Shown: positions 8,517 through 17,553, counted from the stretch's first letter. The stretch: 64,000 bases of DNA from Arenibacter algicola (GCF_018860365.1 NZ_JAHKPO010000013.1:434001-498000), one strand, 5' to 3'. A program made the numbers and translations. Notes: generated by a model not told the origin, from the sequence alone.

Positions 8517-9221
8517 CTATTCCTTTGTTTCCTTATTCTCTTGTTTCTCTTTTCTGGACTGTAAAGCTTGTCTACTTAGACTGGCCAAATTAAAATTGGG
8601 GTCTATTTTTAAAGCTTCATCAATGGTAGCCAAAGCACCATCTATATCGGTTTGATCTTTATTGAATTCTACCAGGGCCTTCAAATGGATAAATGCCGCC
8701 TTTAAGGCAACCTCGTAGGGTTGTTGCCTTTCATAGAATGCATATTTCATATCGTCCTTCGCATTGGCAATTCCAAATTCAATATTGGCAGCTGCACCTT
8801 CATTGTCACCGGTCTGAATTTTTAGATCTGCCAATTCATACGCCAGATACGGATTTGGTCCTCTCTTATTAAGAATTTCAAACTGTTCCAAAGCCCTTTT
8901 TGGTTGGTTCAACGCTTTTAGGGAAATAGCTTTTACCTGTACGGCCAAATCGGAGTCCGATTCGTTTTTTTCAATCCCAATCGTATTTAAAGCTTGTAAA
9001 TGCTGATTGTCCGTGGTGTAAATGTATGCCAAGGTATCATTGCGTTCTTTGCTTGGAGAAAGTATGTTAAGGTGGGTAATGGCGCTAATAACCCCATTTA
9101 TGTCACCCTGTTGTCTCATTTGGTCATAATAGGCCTCATAATGCTTAAGCAACTCACTTTTTGTCTGTGAATTTGCTGTAAATCCTACCATAACTAGTAG
9201 GATCAGTACTATTTTCTTCAT
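8517..9221 (-). CDS. Secreted TPR-repeat protein
   Basis: The 234-residue protein begins with a signal peptide (MKKIVLILLVMVGFTANSQ). The mature part is helical with tetratricopeptide-like units, for example PKRALEQFEILNKRGPNPYLAYELADLKIQTGDNEGA split over two repeats and a final DGALATIDEALKIDPNFNLA. The last 15 residues are very charged (RKEKQENKETKE). TPR domains mediate protein contacts; the partner is unknown. It has its own terminator downstream, shared with the convergent gene. Confidence 0.85.
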   Translation of the reverse strand: MKKIVLILLVMVGFTANSQTKSELLKHYEAYYDQMRQQGDINGVISAITHLNILSPSKERNDTLAYIYTTDNQHLQALNTIGIEKNESDSDLAVQVKAISLKALNQPKRALEQFEILNKRGPNPYLAYELADLKIQTGDNEGAAANIEFGIANAKDDMKYAFYERQQPYEVALKAAFIHLKALVEFNKDQTDIDGALATIDEALKIDPNFNLASLSRQALQSRKEKQENKETKE

Positions 9222-9303
9222 TGTTCTAATTTTTAGTGTGCCAAAACTAGTAAATTATTTCTAACCATTTGTTAAGGAATGTCTTAAACCTTGGATAGGC
9301 AAT

Positions 9304-9333
9304 AAAAAAGGATGCCGATCGGCATCCTTTTTT
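9304..9333. terminator. Perfect palindromic terminator
   Basis: A6-GGATGCC-GATC-GGCATCC-T6 at 9304-9333 is a perfect palindrome 25 bp downstream of the minus-strand gene at 9359-9733 and works in either direction. Confidence 0.9.
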
Positions 9334-9358
9334 CTAATATGGTTGGTCTGGGTCTGGG

Positions 9359-9733
9359 TTAAACAACGGTGAGCGTAACATTTCTGTTTTCGTATGCCCG
9401 AATAAGTCTGGCATAAAATGCAATACTCACGTTGTCCTTGTCCAAGCTAGAACTTAAGAACTCTTTTAAATTCTTGAAAAGTAAATTTGCCCTGAGAATT
9501 GGAAGGCTGGAATTCACTTTTTTGGGGTCATAACAGCTGTCGTCCATAACAATATCCATAATGACTCTCTTTCTATGATAGTCAATGGATACATCTGCAG
9601 CATTGTAATATTTTTTTAATATGGCAACATGCAGATTTTGAAATTTTTGGGACATTTTGCTTTTGGAGCAGCTTTTGGAAATTAAATTTTCAATTTCGGT
9701 AAGTACTCTTGTTTTTAGACCTGAATTTTCCAT
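9359..9733 (-). CDS. Hypothetical 124-residue protein
   Basis: Not recognised. The protein is basic in its first half, with a helical start (RVLTEIENLISKSCSKSKMSQKF), a central beta stretch (ADVSIDYHRKRVIMDIVMDD), another helical part (LPILRANLLFKNLKEFLSSSL), and a final beta strand NVTLTVV. There is no signal peptide or membrane segment, so it is probably cytoplasmic. It is a single gene with its own terminator and a good ORF length, and it lacks a plausible alternative frame. Confidence 0.65.
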   Translation of the reverse strand: MENSGLKTRVLTEIENLISKSCSKSKMSQKFQNLHVAILKKYYNAADVSIDYHRKRVIMDIVMDDSCYDPKKVNSSLPILRANLLFKNLKEFLSSSLDKDNVSIAFYARLIRAYENRNVTLTVV

Positions 9734-9855
9734 GATAATTGAATTTATTCGTTTACTTAAAGGTACGGACTAATCGATAAACGGTTAATAATCAAGGGTG
9801 TAATTTAACCAAAAGTGGGTGACTTTGTTGTGAAAGTACAAAAATGTGTGGTGAA

Positions 9856-10665
9856 TTAACTTACAATTGAAGTGTTATAAGGGTAGATTTTAACATTTAA
9901 ATACTTACTTTCTATGCTTTTGTTTCCTATTTTATCTAAATTTTTGGTGTAAACGGGCGGCAAAAGCCCTCTTTTTATAGCTTCAGTGGTATAATAAGTC
10001 TCCTTTGTAGGGTGGAGGGGATACACCCCATTAATGACTTTATTTTCCCAATTCCCATTTATGGCCATTGTGATAATTCCTATACAGTCATTTAGATGAA
10101 TTAGATTCACTGGGTCATTGCCATTGCTAAGATCGGTTTTACCGGCAAGATGGGTTACAGGATGCCTTGATGGCCCAATTAGGCCCCCAAACCTAATAAT
10201 GGTGCTATTCAGGTCCCCGTCGTTCAAAAAAATATTCTCTGCCGCTAGAAGTTGCCTGCCCGACTCAGTATTTGGTCGGGTAGGGGAGTCTTCTGTGATT
10301 AGTCCGTCGATGTTGCCATATACAGAGGTGCTACTAATAAAAATAATACGGCTAAGTGGAGTTTTTTTTATTTTATCATATAGATGGAACATTTTTTTAA
10401 TAAAGCTCTCTTGGGGAGCCGAACGCAACTTTGGAGGAACGTTTATAATCAATAAGTCCAATGCCGCTAAAAAGTTGTCGATCTGTCCTTCAATTCCTTT
10501 CTCTGTTAGACCAATGGTAAATGGTACAATATTGGCTTTCTGCAATATCTCTATTTTGGATTCGGAGGTGGTGGTTCCGAACACGGTATGTTCCTCATGT
10601 ATGAGGGATTTGGCCAAAGGTAATCCCAGCCACCCACAGCCTAGAATGCCGATCTTTTTGTTCAA
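9856..10665 (-). CDS. NAD(P)-dependent epimerase/SDR, YeeZ-like
   Basis: This 269-residue protein begins with a Rossmann motif, IGILGCGWLGLPLA, and carries SSTSVYG (the SDR Ser and the Tyr region) near residue 112. The glycine pattern GCGWLG is that of YeeZ-like extended SDRs. The start is TTG at 10665, because no ATG is available and the codon overlaps the TGA stop of the upstream peptidase as TTGA, which suggests translational coupling. The substrate, possibly a nucleotide sugar or a small sugar derivative, is unknown. Confidence 0.82.
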   Translation of the reverse strand: MNKKIGILGCGWLGLPLAKSLIHEEHTVFGTTTSESKIEILQKANIVPFTIGLTEKGIEGQIDNFLAALDLLIINVPPKLRSAPQESFIKKMFHLYDKIKKTPLSRIIFISSTSVYGNIDGLITEDSPTRPNTESGRQLLAAENIFLNDGDLNSTIIRFGGLIGPSRHPVTHLAGKTDLSNGNDPVNLIHLNDCIGIITMAINGNWENKVINGVYPLHPTKETYYTTEAIKRGLLPPVYTKNLDKIGNKSIESKYLNVKIYPYNTSIVS

Positions 10666-12944
10666 AACGCTATCTTTTTGCTAATCAAAATGGCGTCGTT
10701 TAAAACAAATGGCATTGGAATATTGTCTTCTGGCCTCGGAGGGACAGTAAATAATGGATTGTTCAATAGATCGTTGGAAGCTTCATACAAGGTAAGTTCC
10801 AAAGCACTCTCCTTGGGGATGGTAATCTGCAATTCGGTATAATCGTTATTACTGATATAGTGGGTGACCAACTTATTGTTTTTCCTATTTTTTAGATAAT
10901 AGTCGGACAGTTCTATTTTATTTATATTGGTCTTTATAATTTCTACATCATTCGTAAATATTTCCAGGCGGTTTGTGTTGCGTTGGGGCGTAATACATAT
11001 TTCCAATTTTCTATGGTCCCCTATAATGGTATCCAAGGTAGTTTCTATTTTAGGGGGGGTAATATTTTTTACCGGAGCTTCGGAAATGTAACTAAACCCT
11101 GTTCCATATTTACTGCTTAGGGCATCATAGCCCGAATTTTTGGGCTGTGCCTTGTTCATATCTATGTATTGCGATGTCCAACTGGATAGAACATGATCAT
11201 AGGTAGCCCATTGTGCAGTGTTTTTGTCCGCGTCAAGAATATATACCAGACTTGTGGGTTTCGCATTTTCTTTATCAAAACCCGAAGAAAAGTGGGCTGA
11301 CAAAAGAAAACCAAAACAGAGTAGCATGAACATATAGGCCAAGCGGTTTTTGTTTTTTAAGGGACCAAAAACCGGAAGCAATAGGAAAAAGGTCAAAGAG
11401 GTTAAAAGGGTAGCGGTAATCATCATCTTAAGGCCAAGACCCACCGGGAACATTTTAATTAGAGGGGTGTAGATCCATATGGCAGGCAAAGCCAAAAATA
11501 GCAACACGTATGGACTGGGCAGTTTTTGGTGTGTTAGGATCAGCAAGGAGGCGAGCAATGCAAATACAGGAATTATAAAAAAGCTGGCCCCCTTTAAATA
11601 TACGGCAACCGCCCCACAAAGAATTAACCATAGAAACAACGGGGCAATTAAGAGGTTTTGGGTCTTTGCCTTTCCGAATTTATGATAGGCCCAAAAACCG
11701 ACAGCCACTGAAAAGAGTACAAAAGCCGCTATGTAGGCATAGCCGTTATAGGTGAAGCCATGAAGGATATCCTGATATTGCGGGTAGAGACTTTTAAGTA
11801 CTGTCCAGCCAAAATAACCTACTACCCCATTAATGGCCAAGATTAAAAGTAGGGGAACAAAGCCCTTTCCAATTTCTTTGATTTCCAAGGAACTATTTCT
11901 AAATCCCAGGAACAAAAGTGTCAAAAAGCCTATTATGGCCAGTACCAGCATAGGGAAAATCCAATCGAAGGGATAAGTGACCAATCTAAAGAATGGAATA
12001 TTGAAATAAATGGAATCGTTCGGGCTTTTTAGGTTGGTTAGGTCGGAATTGCTAAAGTGCTTCAACAAGGGCATTAGATAACTGCCTTGGTGAGCAAGGG
12101 TATTACGGTCCAAACGCTCATAATTATCGCGCGCGGTATGGTAGTCATAATGGTCGTCTATAAAAGCAAAATTTAGTCCCTCTATGTCCATATCTTCCCG
12201 GAACACGGTAAGGTCGGTATCATTGGGAAGCATTTTGTATACGCTATAGACCAATGAATTGGCTGCAGGGTATTTCGGATTTGCCTTAATAAACTCATCA
12301 ATGACCTTCGAATTACCCCTATTGGTTTCCAATAACATATAGGAGGGTCCTCCACTTCCCCGAGCTTCAAAATTTAAAACCAATCCTGTTTCCCGTACCC
12401 ACGGATGATTGTTTACAAATAAATCCGCACCGTTAAGTCCCAATTCCTCAGCATCGGAAATTAAAATAATGATATCGTTTTTAGGCGTATTGTTTTGCTC
12501 TAGGAAGGCCCTTACACCTTCCAATATGGTTGCCACCCCACTTGCGGCATCGCTGGCGCCCAAAGATGAATGGGGGTTGCTATCGTAATGCGAAAGCAAA
12601 AGTAAAGCCTTTCCCTTTTCGCTGCCTTTTATTCTAGCCAATATATTGGTTGCACTACTAAAATTTCCCCAGTCCCCAGCGGTATAACCTTGTTGGGTAG
12701 TTGTTTCCAATCCCAGCTTGGTCAATTCCGATATAACATAATCCCTAACCTCTGAATGTGCCGGAAAACCTACGGCATGTGGTTTTTCGGACATATTTTT
12801 TACATGGACAAGGGCCCTGTCCGTTGAAAATGAAATATTTTCAATATTGGCGTCCGGAGTGTAGCTTGGCATAGAGGCTTCAAAGCTCCAATAAATGGCA
12901 AGCAGGAGAAGTAGAAGGGTTATGGGAGAAGAATATTGCTTCAT
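10662..12944 (-). CDS. M28-family zinc aminopeptidase with multi-pass membrane region
   Basis: The 760-residue protein has an N-terminal membrane anchor, then an M28 peptidase domain (about 35-300) with the complete two-zinc site: His 119 in LLSHYDS, Asp 132 in ASDAASG, catalytic Glu 166 and ligand Glu 167 in SDAEELG, Glu 193 in NFEARG, and His 269 in DYHTARD. From about 325 to 570 there are about eight membrane helices, followed by a soluble C-terminal domain of about 200 residues. The layout resembles ERMP1/Fxna-type membrane peptidases. The catalytic domain probably faces the periplasm and trims peptides there. Confidence 0.9.
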   Translation of the reverse strand: MKQYSSPITLLLLLLAIYWSFEASMPSYTPDANIENISFSTDRALVHVKNMSEKPHAVGFPAHSEVRDYVISELTKLGLETTTQQGYTAGDWGNFSSATNILARIKGSEKGKALLLLSHYDSNPHSSLGASDAASGVATILEGVRAFLEQNNTPKNDIIILISDAEELGLNGADLFVNNHPWVRETGLVLNFEARGSGGPSYMLLETNRGNSKVIDEFIKANPKYPAANSLVYSVYKMLPNDTDLTVFREDMDIEGLNFAFIDDHYDYHTARDNYERLDRNTLAHQGSYLMPLLKHFSNSDLTNLKSPNDSIYFNIPFFRLVTYPFDWIFPMLVLAIIGFLTLLFLGFRNSSLEIKEIGKGFVPLLLILAINGVVGYFGWTVLKSLYPQYQDILHGFTYNGYAYIAAFVLFSVAVGFWAYHKFGKAKTQNLLIAPLFLWLILCGAVAVYLKGASFFIIPVFALLASLLILTHQKLPSPYVLLFLALPAIWIYTPLIKMFPVGLGLKMMITATLLTSLTFFLLLPVFGPLKNKNRLAYMFMLLCFGFLLSAHFSSGFDKENAKPTSLVYILDADKNTAQWATYDHVLSSWTSQYIDMNKAQPKNSGYDALSSKYGTGFSYISEAPVKNITPPKIETTLDTIIGDHRKLEICITPQRNTNRLEIFTNDVEIIKTNINKIELSDYYLKNRKNNKLVTHYISNNDYTELQITIPKESALELTLYEASNDLLNNPLFTVPPRPEDNIPMPFVLNDAILISKKIAF

Positions 12945-13103
12945 AGTATTTAGTAAAAACTTAAAAGTAAGAAATTATCCCTGTATTACATTATAGTGTT
13001 CGGTATAACCAATAATTTCAGGTTTTCAGGGTTTTTTCGAATTGAATTATACGCAAGAATTTAAATGAATATTTATCAATACAACTGATTAAATATTAAA
13101 TAG

Positions 13104-13134
13104 TTGTGTAATTATTAAAAAAATACTATCTTTC
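13104..13134 (+). promoter_or_regulatory. Promoter of the CBS-domain gene
   Basis: TTG (13104-13106), a 20-bp spacer and TATCTTTC (13127-13134) fit the Bacteroidota promoter with one mismatch in the -7 element. The start codon is 24 bp downstream. Confidence 0.55.
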
Positions 13135-13157
13135 AAATTAACCTAAAAATAAACGGT

Positions 13158-13622
13158 ATGGGAATAAAAAGTTTTCAGGGAGTTCGCAAGGTCGTAAAAA
13201 AGGAATTTGATGCTCCCATTTTAGTAGAGGACTATATGACAAAAAAGCTGATCACCTTTAGTCCTGATCAATCTATTTTAACGGTTATGGAGCATTTGGC
13301 CAAATACCATATTTCTGGTGGTCCTGTATTGGATAACAACGGATTTTTGGTAGGTATAATCTCCGAGGCGGATTGTATGAAACAGATTTCGGAAAGCCGC
13401 TATTTTAATCAACCTATCTTGGACAAGAGTGTTGAGCGATTCATGACAAAGGAGGTAGAGACCATACCTCATGATATGTCTATTTTTGATGCCGCCGGTA
13501 TTTTTGACAAACATAAAAGAAGAAGGTTGCCGGTTATGAAAAACGGGATATTGGTGGGGCAAATAAGTCGCAAGGATATCGTAATAGCAGCCCTTAAATT
13601 AAGCGGACACAACTATAAATAG
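13158..13622 (+). CDS. Twin CBS-domain protein
   Basis: This 154-residue cytoplasmic protein is almost wholly a Bateman module of two CBS domains: VEDYMTKKLITFSPDQSI...ISGGPVLDNNGFLVGIISEADCM (about 23-77) and VERFMTKEVETIPHDMSI...RRRLPVMKNGILVGQISRKDIV (about 92-146). CBS pairs bind adenosyl nucleotides and sense energy state. There is no attached effector domain, so it probably acts on a partner protein. It is a single gene with a good promoter and a strong hairpin at its end. Confidence 0.9.
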   Translation: MGIKSFQGVRKVVKKEFDAPILVEDYMTKKLITFSPDQSILTVMEHLAKYHISGGPVLDNNGFLVGIISEADCMKQISESRYFNQPILDKSVERFMTKEVETIPHDMSIFDAAGIFDKHKRRRLPVMKNGILVGQISRKDIVIAALKLSGHNYK

Positions 13623-13684
13623 AAAGCTGCTTTCACTTCCCCTGAGCTGACGGCTATCAAAACAACAAAACTTATAATTTTTAT

Positions 13685-13718
13685 GCCCTTGAACTGTTTC
13701 TTGAAACAGTTCAAGGGC
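13685..13718. terminator. Long perfect hairpin between convergent genes
   Basis: GCCCTTGAACTGTTTC (13685-13700) pairs fully with GAAACAGTTCAAGGGC (13703-13718). It lies between the CBS gene (+) and the zinc-finger gene (-) and probably ends transcription of both, although the T-run is short. Confidence 0.75.
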
Positions 13719-13739
13719 ATTCTTAATTGGGGTAATATT

Positions 13740-14090
13740 CTACTCCCTTTTCACGATCATATAATAATCATTGTCCAACGGAAGATAGCCCAGGTCATAT
13801 ACAAAATAGTAGGTGGTTCCTTTTTTGGTGGTATATAAATTGGTGATATACTCAAAATCGAAACCCTTGTCCATTAATCTGGTCTTGGTAGTTTTGGTCT
13901 TGCCATCGGTTAGGGGGTAGCTATCCAAGATTCTGTAGTTTTTGCGCAAGCGGTTATTTATATTCCTGACCAGATTTTTACTGTCTTTGTTCAGTTTATT
14001 ATTGTAGGCATTTCTACAGTAGTCCGAGCAGAATTTTTTGTCTATTCTGCCCAAAATCTTTTCTCCACATTCCAAGCATTTTTTTTCCAT
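13740..14090 (-). CDS. Small protein with N-terminal zinc-finger-like motif
   Basis: The 116-residue protein opens with CLECGEKILGRIDKKFCSDYC, four cysteines in a CxxC-x12-CxxxC arrangement that probably binds zinc, followed by a basic helix (RNAYNNKLNKDSKNLVRNIN, then NRLRKNYRIL). The C-terminal half is beta-rich (TTYYFVYDLGYLPLDNDYYMIVKRE). Such proteins are frequent in Flavobacteriia and resemble DUF2116-type zinc ribbons at the N-terminus. A nucleic-acid or protein binding role is plausible but unproven. Confidence 0.8.
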   Translation of the reverse strand: MEKKCLECGEKILGRIDKKFCSDYCRNAYNNKLNKDSKNLVRNINNRLRKNYRILDSYPLTDGKTKTTKTRLMDKGFDFEYITNLYTTKKGTTYYFVYDLGYLPLDNDYYMIVKRE

Positions 14091-14097
14091 GGTTCTT

Positions 14098-14706
14098 TCA
14101 GTTGTTTTGTTCTATAAGCTCCAATCGTTTTACTACTGATTCCCTTGGTAATAAGGTACCTGGGGAAAGTACGGCATTGGCCCCTATGTTGGAATTGTCC
14201 CCGACCAAGGCGCCAAATTTAATGGAGCCGGTATTGGTCCTGCTACCATTTACTTGGACCCAAATGGTCTTATCGGACCTTTCGTTATAGTGATTGGCAA
14301 TAAGTGCTCCTGCCTCAAAATTTACATGCTCACCAATAATACTGTCCCCTATAAAATTAAAATGGGCCATGGCCGAATGATCGCCAATAATACTGGACTT
14401 GATCTCACTACCTGGGCCTATCCGCACCCCCTCGCCCAAAAACACTCCGCCCCGGAGATAAGCGTGGCTGGCAACAAAGCAGTTTCCAGATATAATGAGG
14501 GGTTCTTTTAAAATTGCCCCATTTTCGATTACTGCAGTTTTATGGATAGCAATTCTACCTGTAATGGCATAATCGTCAGTATTAAGGTCCAGAATCTTCT
14601 TGGTTATTAAAGATGATATGGATGGTGTTATTTCCCATGGAGGCACTCCTTTCTGGTCGGGAAAAAGGGTGTAAAAATGCGCTATGTATGTAGTTATAGC
14701 GGTCAT
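14098..14706 (-). CDS. Left-handed beta-helix (hexapeptide) acyl/nucleotidyl-transferase-like protein
   Basis: The 202-residue protein consists mainly of hexapeptide repeats (ITGRIAIHKTAVIENGAIL..., FVASHAYLRGGVFLGEGVRIGPGSEIKSSIIGD split over several turns, VGDNSNIGANAVLSPGTLL), typical of the left-handed parallel beta-helix of GlmU C-terminal domains and related sugar-nucleotide transferases. The first 50 residues are a helical cap. There is no nucleotidyltransferase domain. Its stop overlaps nothing downstream, but its ATG overlaps the stop of the VOC gene, so the two are co-transcribed. The acceptor substrate is unknown. Confidence 0.85.
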   Translation of the reverse strand: MTAITTYIAHFYTLFPDQKGVPPWEITPSISSLITKKILDLNTDDYAITGRIAIHKTAVIENGAILKEPLIISGNCFVASHAYLRGGVFLGEGVRIGPGSEIKSSIIGDHSAMAHFNFIGDSIIGEHVNFEAGALIANHYNERSDKTIWVQVNGSRTNTGSIKFGALVGDNSNIGANAVLSPGTLLPRESVVKRLELIEQNN

Positions 14707-15089
14707 TTTTGGTATAATTCTATAGGTAAATTGTCTGGGTCAAAGATGAAGGTGAACTTTTTTTGGGTATACTCGTCAGTACGGACAGGTTCGGCCAAAA
14801 TGCCTTTTTCGGACAAATCCAATAAGCTGGTATCCAAATCGTCCACCTCAAAGGCCAAGTGTCTTAAACCGGTTGCTTCTGGTCTAGTGGATCTGGGGGG
14901 TGGTTTGGGAAATGAGAATAATTCAATGATATAATTTCCGTTCAATGCCAAATCCAGTTTGTAGGAACCCCGTTCTTCCCTATAAATTTCCTGCAAAGGT
15001 TCCAGACCTAATTCTTCCACATAGAATTTTTTGGATTGCTTATAATCCGAGCATATGATGGCAATATGGTGTACTTTATTTAAGGTCAT
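14703..15089 (-). CDS. VOC-family glyoxalase I-like metalloprotein (SMU1112c/YaeR type)
   Basis: The 128-residue protein matches the YaeR-like group of glyoxalase I homologues. Metal ligands expected of the fold are visible: His 8 in VHHIAIICSDY, Glu in IIELFSFP, His in GLRHLAFEVDD, and the last Glu in NLPIELYQK. PPPRSTRPEATGLRHLAF is typical of this subgroup. The protein probably handles a small dicarbonyl or related electrophile, but no substrate is established. It is translationally coupled (ATGA overlap) to the beta-helix transferase gene downstream. Confidence 0.88.
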   Translation of the reverse strand: MTLNKVHHIAIICSDYKQSKKFYVEELGLEPLQEIYREERGSYKLDLALNGNYIIELFSFPKPPPRSTRPEATGLRHLAFEVDDLDTSLLDLSEKGILAEPVRTDEYTQKKFTFIFDPDNLPIELYQK

Positions 15090-15167
15090 TCTTTGTTATT
15101 GGAAACTGTTTTAGAACCAATAAGGTACAAATTATCCGATTACAAACGATTAATTCTTTGCGTTGGT

Positions 15168-15740
15168 TTATTCAATTTTGATATTGTACTTCTTTAATAA
15201 ACCCAAAGCACCTTCCTTGGAGAATTTGGCTTTGGCAATTTTATTCTTTTCGGGATCCAGGGTATAGTTGAATGCTGTTCTGAAATCAACTTTTTCTAGG
15301 TTGGAATTTTCAAAGATTGCACTTTGAAGATCACAGGATTCAAATTGGGTTTCTGTTAGGTCGGATTCGTTAAAATCCACGGAAATCAATTTGCAATTTT
15401 GGAATATGGTGTTCTTGAGTTTTAATTTGTAAAAGGAGGATAGATTTAAGGTGCAGTCAAAGAAATTGAATGACAATAAAAAATCGTTACAATGGTCAAA
15501 ACGTATCCCCAAAAGTTTACTTCTTTTAAAAACCGTTTCCTTAAAGGTGGTGTTTTTTAAGTTTACATTGCTTAGATCACAATCTGTAAAAACACACTCC
15601 ATAAAAACGATGTTGGATATATCTCCTTTGGAAAATGTACAGGAGTCGAAAACGCAGTTCTCATAATCTCCTTTGGATAGGCGCTTGGAGGTAAAGTCGA
15701 TTCCTTTAAAGGTTTGGTCCGAAATAAATGGAGTACTCAT
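15168..15740 (-). CDS. Pentapeptide-repeat protein (Qnr/MfpA-like)
   Basis: The 190-residue protein shows the A(D/N)LXX pentapeptide pattern through most of its length, for example CVFDSCTFSKGDISNIVF, CDLSNVNLKNTTFKETVF, and LESCDLQSAIFENSNLEKVDF-like turns, which fold as a right-handed quadrilateral beta-helix. The size fits the MfpA/Qnr type (about 180-220 residues), members of which mimic DNA and protect gyrase. A break near residues 85-100 (DFLLSFNFFDCTL) could be the usual loop. Chromosomal homologues are common and a resistance role is not shown. Confidence 0.85.
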   Translation of the reverse strand: MSTPFISDQTFKGIDFTSKRLSKGDYENCVFDSCTFSKGDISNIVFMECVFTDCDLSNVNLKNTTFKETVFKRSKLLGIRFDHCNDFLLSFNFFDCTLNLSSFYKLKLKNTIFQNCKLISVDFNESDLTETQFESCDLQSAIFENSNLEKVDFRTAFNYTLDPEKNKIAKAKFSKEGALGLLKKYNIKIE

Positions 15741-15863
15741 ACTGATATTCGAATTTTTGGTATTTAAATAATCTTGAGGGAAAGAAAGTGTAAAGGAAAG
15801 AATATTATAGCTAGCGAATAGGTTACTGCTTATTTTGATTTTGGTTGGTCCATAGTTCTATGA

Positions 15864-16238
15864 TTAAAAGGAAGAAACAAACCACTGTAACAAAAGTGCT
15901 ATTAGAGCAGGTAAGGCCTGCACCACGAATATTTTTTTACTGGCGGACCAAGCACCATAAATGCCCGCAATGGCCACACAGCTTAGAAAAAAAATGGAGA
16001 TATTGGTGCTCCAAGCCGCGTCTTTTATGAAAAATGTCCAAATAAGCCCAGCGGCCAGAAATCCGTTGTACAGCCCTTGGTTTGCAGCCAATCCTTTGGT
16101 AGGTTTAAACATATGCTCCGGAAGTGCTTTTCTAAATGTTTTTTTGCCCAAGGTCTCCCAGGCAAACATTTCCATATATAAAATATAAAGGTGTTCAAGG
16201 GCTATAATGCCTATAAGGATTTTTAATACGATCTCCAT
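15864..16238 (-). CDS. DUF1304 family membrane protein
   Basis: I chose ATG 16238, which removes a 16-residue non-conserved extension. The 124-residue protein has four membrane helices (VLKILIGIIALEHLYILY, GLYNGFLAAGLIWTFFI, ISIFFLSCVAIAGIYGAW, VVQALPALIALLLQW) and the DUF1304 signature EMFAW and NQGLYNGFLAAGL. The family function is unknown. It is a single gene divergent from ssb. Confidence 0.87.
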   Translation of the reverse strand: MEIVLKILIGIIALEHLYILYMEMFAWETLGKKTFRKALPEHMFKPTKGLAANQGLYNGFLAAGLIWTFFIKDAAWSTNISIFFLSCVAIAGIYGAWSASKKIFVVQALPALIALLLQWFVSSF

Positions 16239-16360
16239 AGTTTGATTTTTGCAAGGATTATGTTGTTCTAAATATAGGGGATTCAATTGATTTATCGTTG
16301 TTGCAAGTCAGTGTATTGTGGAGTGGTTTATGAACCATAAGGGGGGCATCTATATACATT

Positions 16361-16390
16361 TACAAACGACTACAAACGATAACAAACGAA
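16361..16390. repeat. Three 10-bp direct repeats (TACAAACGAC type)
   Basis: TACAAACGAC, TACAAACGAT and AACAAACGAA follow each other without gaps, so each ACAAACGA is on the same helix face. They lie between the divergent DUF1304 and ssb genes, about 113 bp before ssb, and could be a multi-site operator. A single ACAAACGA copy also occurs near 15143-15150, upstream of the VOC gene. Confidence 0.6.
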
Positions 16391-16502
16391 ATTAAATACT
16401 TTTCAACCGAATAACATTTGCAGAGGAAGCTAAGTTTGTCCCATCAAAAATCATTAACTGTTTAACCTTTCCCGTGGATTCGGGATTTAAAAATTATGTA
16501 TT

Positions 16503-16835
16503 ATGAACGCACTTAGAAACAGAGTACAGTTGATTGGGAACTTGGGGAACGATCCAGAAATTATTAATCTAGACGGAGGTGGCAAATTGGCCAAATTCGC
16601 CATTGCTACCAATGAGACTTACAAAAATGCCAAAGGAGAAAAAGTAACGGATACCCAATGGCACAATGTTGTGGCCTGGGGCAAGACTGCTGAAATCGTA
16701 GAAAACTATCTCAACAAGGGTAAGGAAGTTGCCGTTGAAGGAAAATTGACCACTCGGTCTTATGAAACCAAGGAAGGGGAAAAAAGGTACATCACCGAAA
16801 TTCGATGTAATGAACTCCTGATGTTGGGGAAATAA
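16503..16835 (+). CDS. ssb: Single-stranded DNA-binding protein, short form
   Basis: The 110-residue protein is an OB-fold SSB: NRVQLIGNLGNDPEI at the start, FAIATNETYKN, TQWHNVVAWGKTAEIVENYLNKGKE split in the middle, VEGKLTTRSYETKEGEKRYITEI, and a final LLMLG. It ends right after the OB fold and lacks the Gly/Gln-rich linker and the acidic C-terminal tip (DDDIPF type) that recruits partners in full-length SSB. Short flavobacterial SSBs of this kind exist beside a long one, so this may be a second, accessory SSB. Confidence 0.92.
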   Translation: MNALRNRVQLIGNLGNDPEIINLDGGGKLAKFAIATNETYKNAKGEKVTDTQWHNVVAWGKTAEIVENYLNKGKEVAVEGKLTTRSYETKEGEKRYITEIRCNELLMLGK

Positions 16836-17253
16836 ATTGGTCTACTTATCAGGAGGTCTATATCGTAAATAGGCGTTAATCAGGAAGTGATCTGTTGGGT
16901 CCGTTTAAGCGGCTATTGGGTTACTTCTTTTGTTTTTTGGGGGGAGACCACTCATTTGAGCATTGCAAATGAATTTATAAACGCATTGCGAGCCTGCCTA
17001 TCGGCCGTCAGGGAACGTTAGTCACTTGGTAATCTTTTTGTAAAGGGAACAAACCAATGAGATTGCTTCACTATGTCTGCCTGCGGGCAGTCAAGTTCGC
17101 AATGACGGAATGTTGGATTGGAAATAACAATATGCAACGTCATTGCGAGGAGCAATAGTGACGTGGCAATCTGTTTGTATGGGGTGCTATGAAGAGGTTG
17201 GTTCACTGCAACTCCTATTGATAGCTAAGTTCGCTAGTAGGAAATAGAATATC

Positions 17254-17553
17254 ATGAAAAAGTCATATGTATATTTACTTGCTAATAAGAATAATACCGT
17301 CATCTATGTAGGGGTTACAAGCAATCTAGTTAGACGTATTTATGAACATAAAACCGGTGCATTTCGTGGGTTTAGCTATCGATACAATTGCAATAAACTG
17401 GTTTATTTTGAAGAATATAGCAATATGGATATGGCTATTGAAAGGGAGAAACAGATAAAATCGGGAAATAGGAGGCGTAAGGAACAATTAGTCAATAGGG
17501 GGAATCCTAATTGGAAGGATTTGGCTATAGGATGGTTGTTTTATATTGATTAA
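17254..17553 (+). CDS. Small GIY-YIG nuclease within a palindrome array
   Basis: This 99-residue single-domain protein has the GIY-YIG core: YVY at 5-7 as the GIY element, YVG at 18-20 as the YIG element in NTVIYVGVTSNLVRRIYEHK, the conserved Arg (27 or 28), and a later Glu in AIEREKQIKSGNRRRKEQLV. It matches the URI-like small family often mislabelled as UvrC. It should be a metal-dependent DNA endonuclease. It is surrounded on both sides by units of the palindrome array, which makes a link with those repeats likely. Confidence 0.88.
   Translation: MKKSYVYLLANKNNTVIYVGVTSNLVRRIYEHKTGAFRGFSYRYNCNKLVYFEEYSNMDMAIEREKQIKSGNRRRKEQLVNRGNPNWKDLAIGWLFYID

Noticed and set aside
10118-10684. 188-codon plus-strand frame opposite the SDR gene
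   Set aside because: It is the complement of the Rossmann-fold SDR and has no start context or homology of its own.
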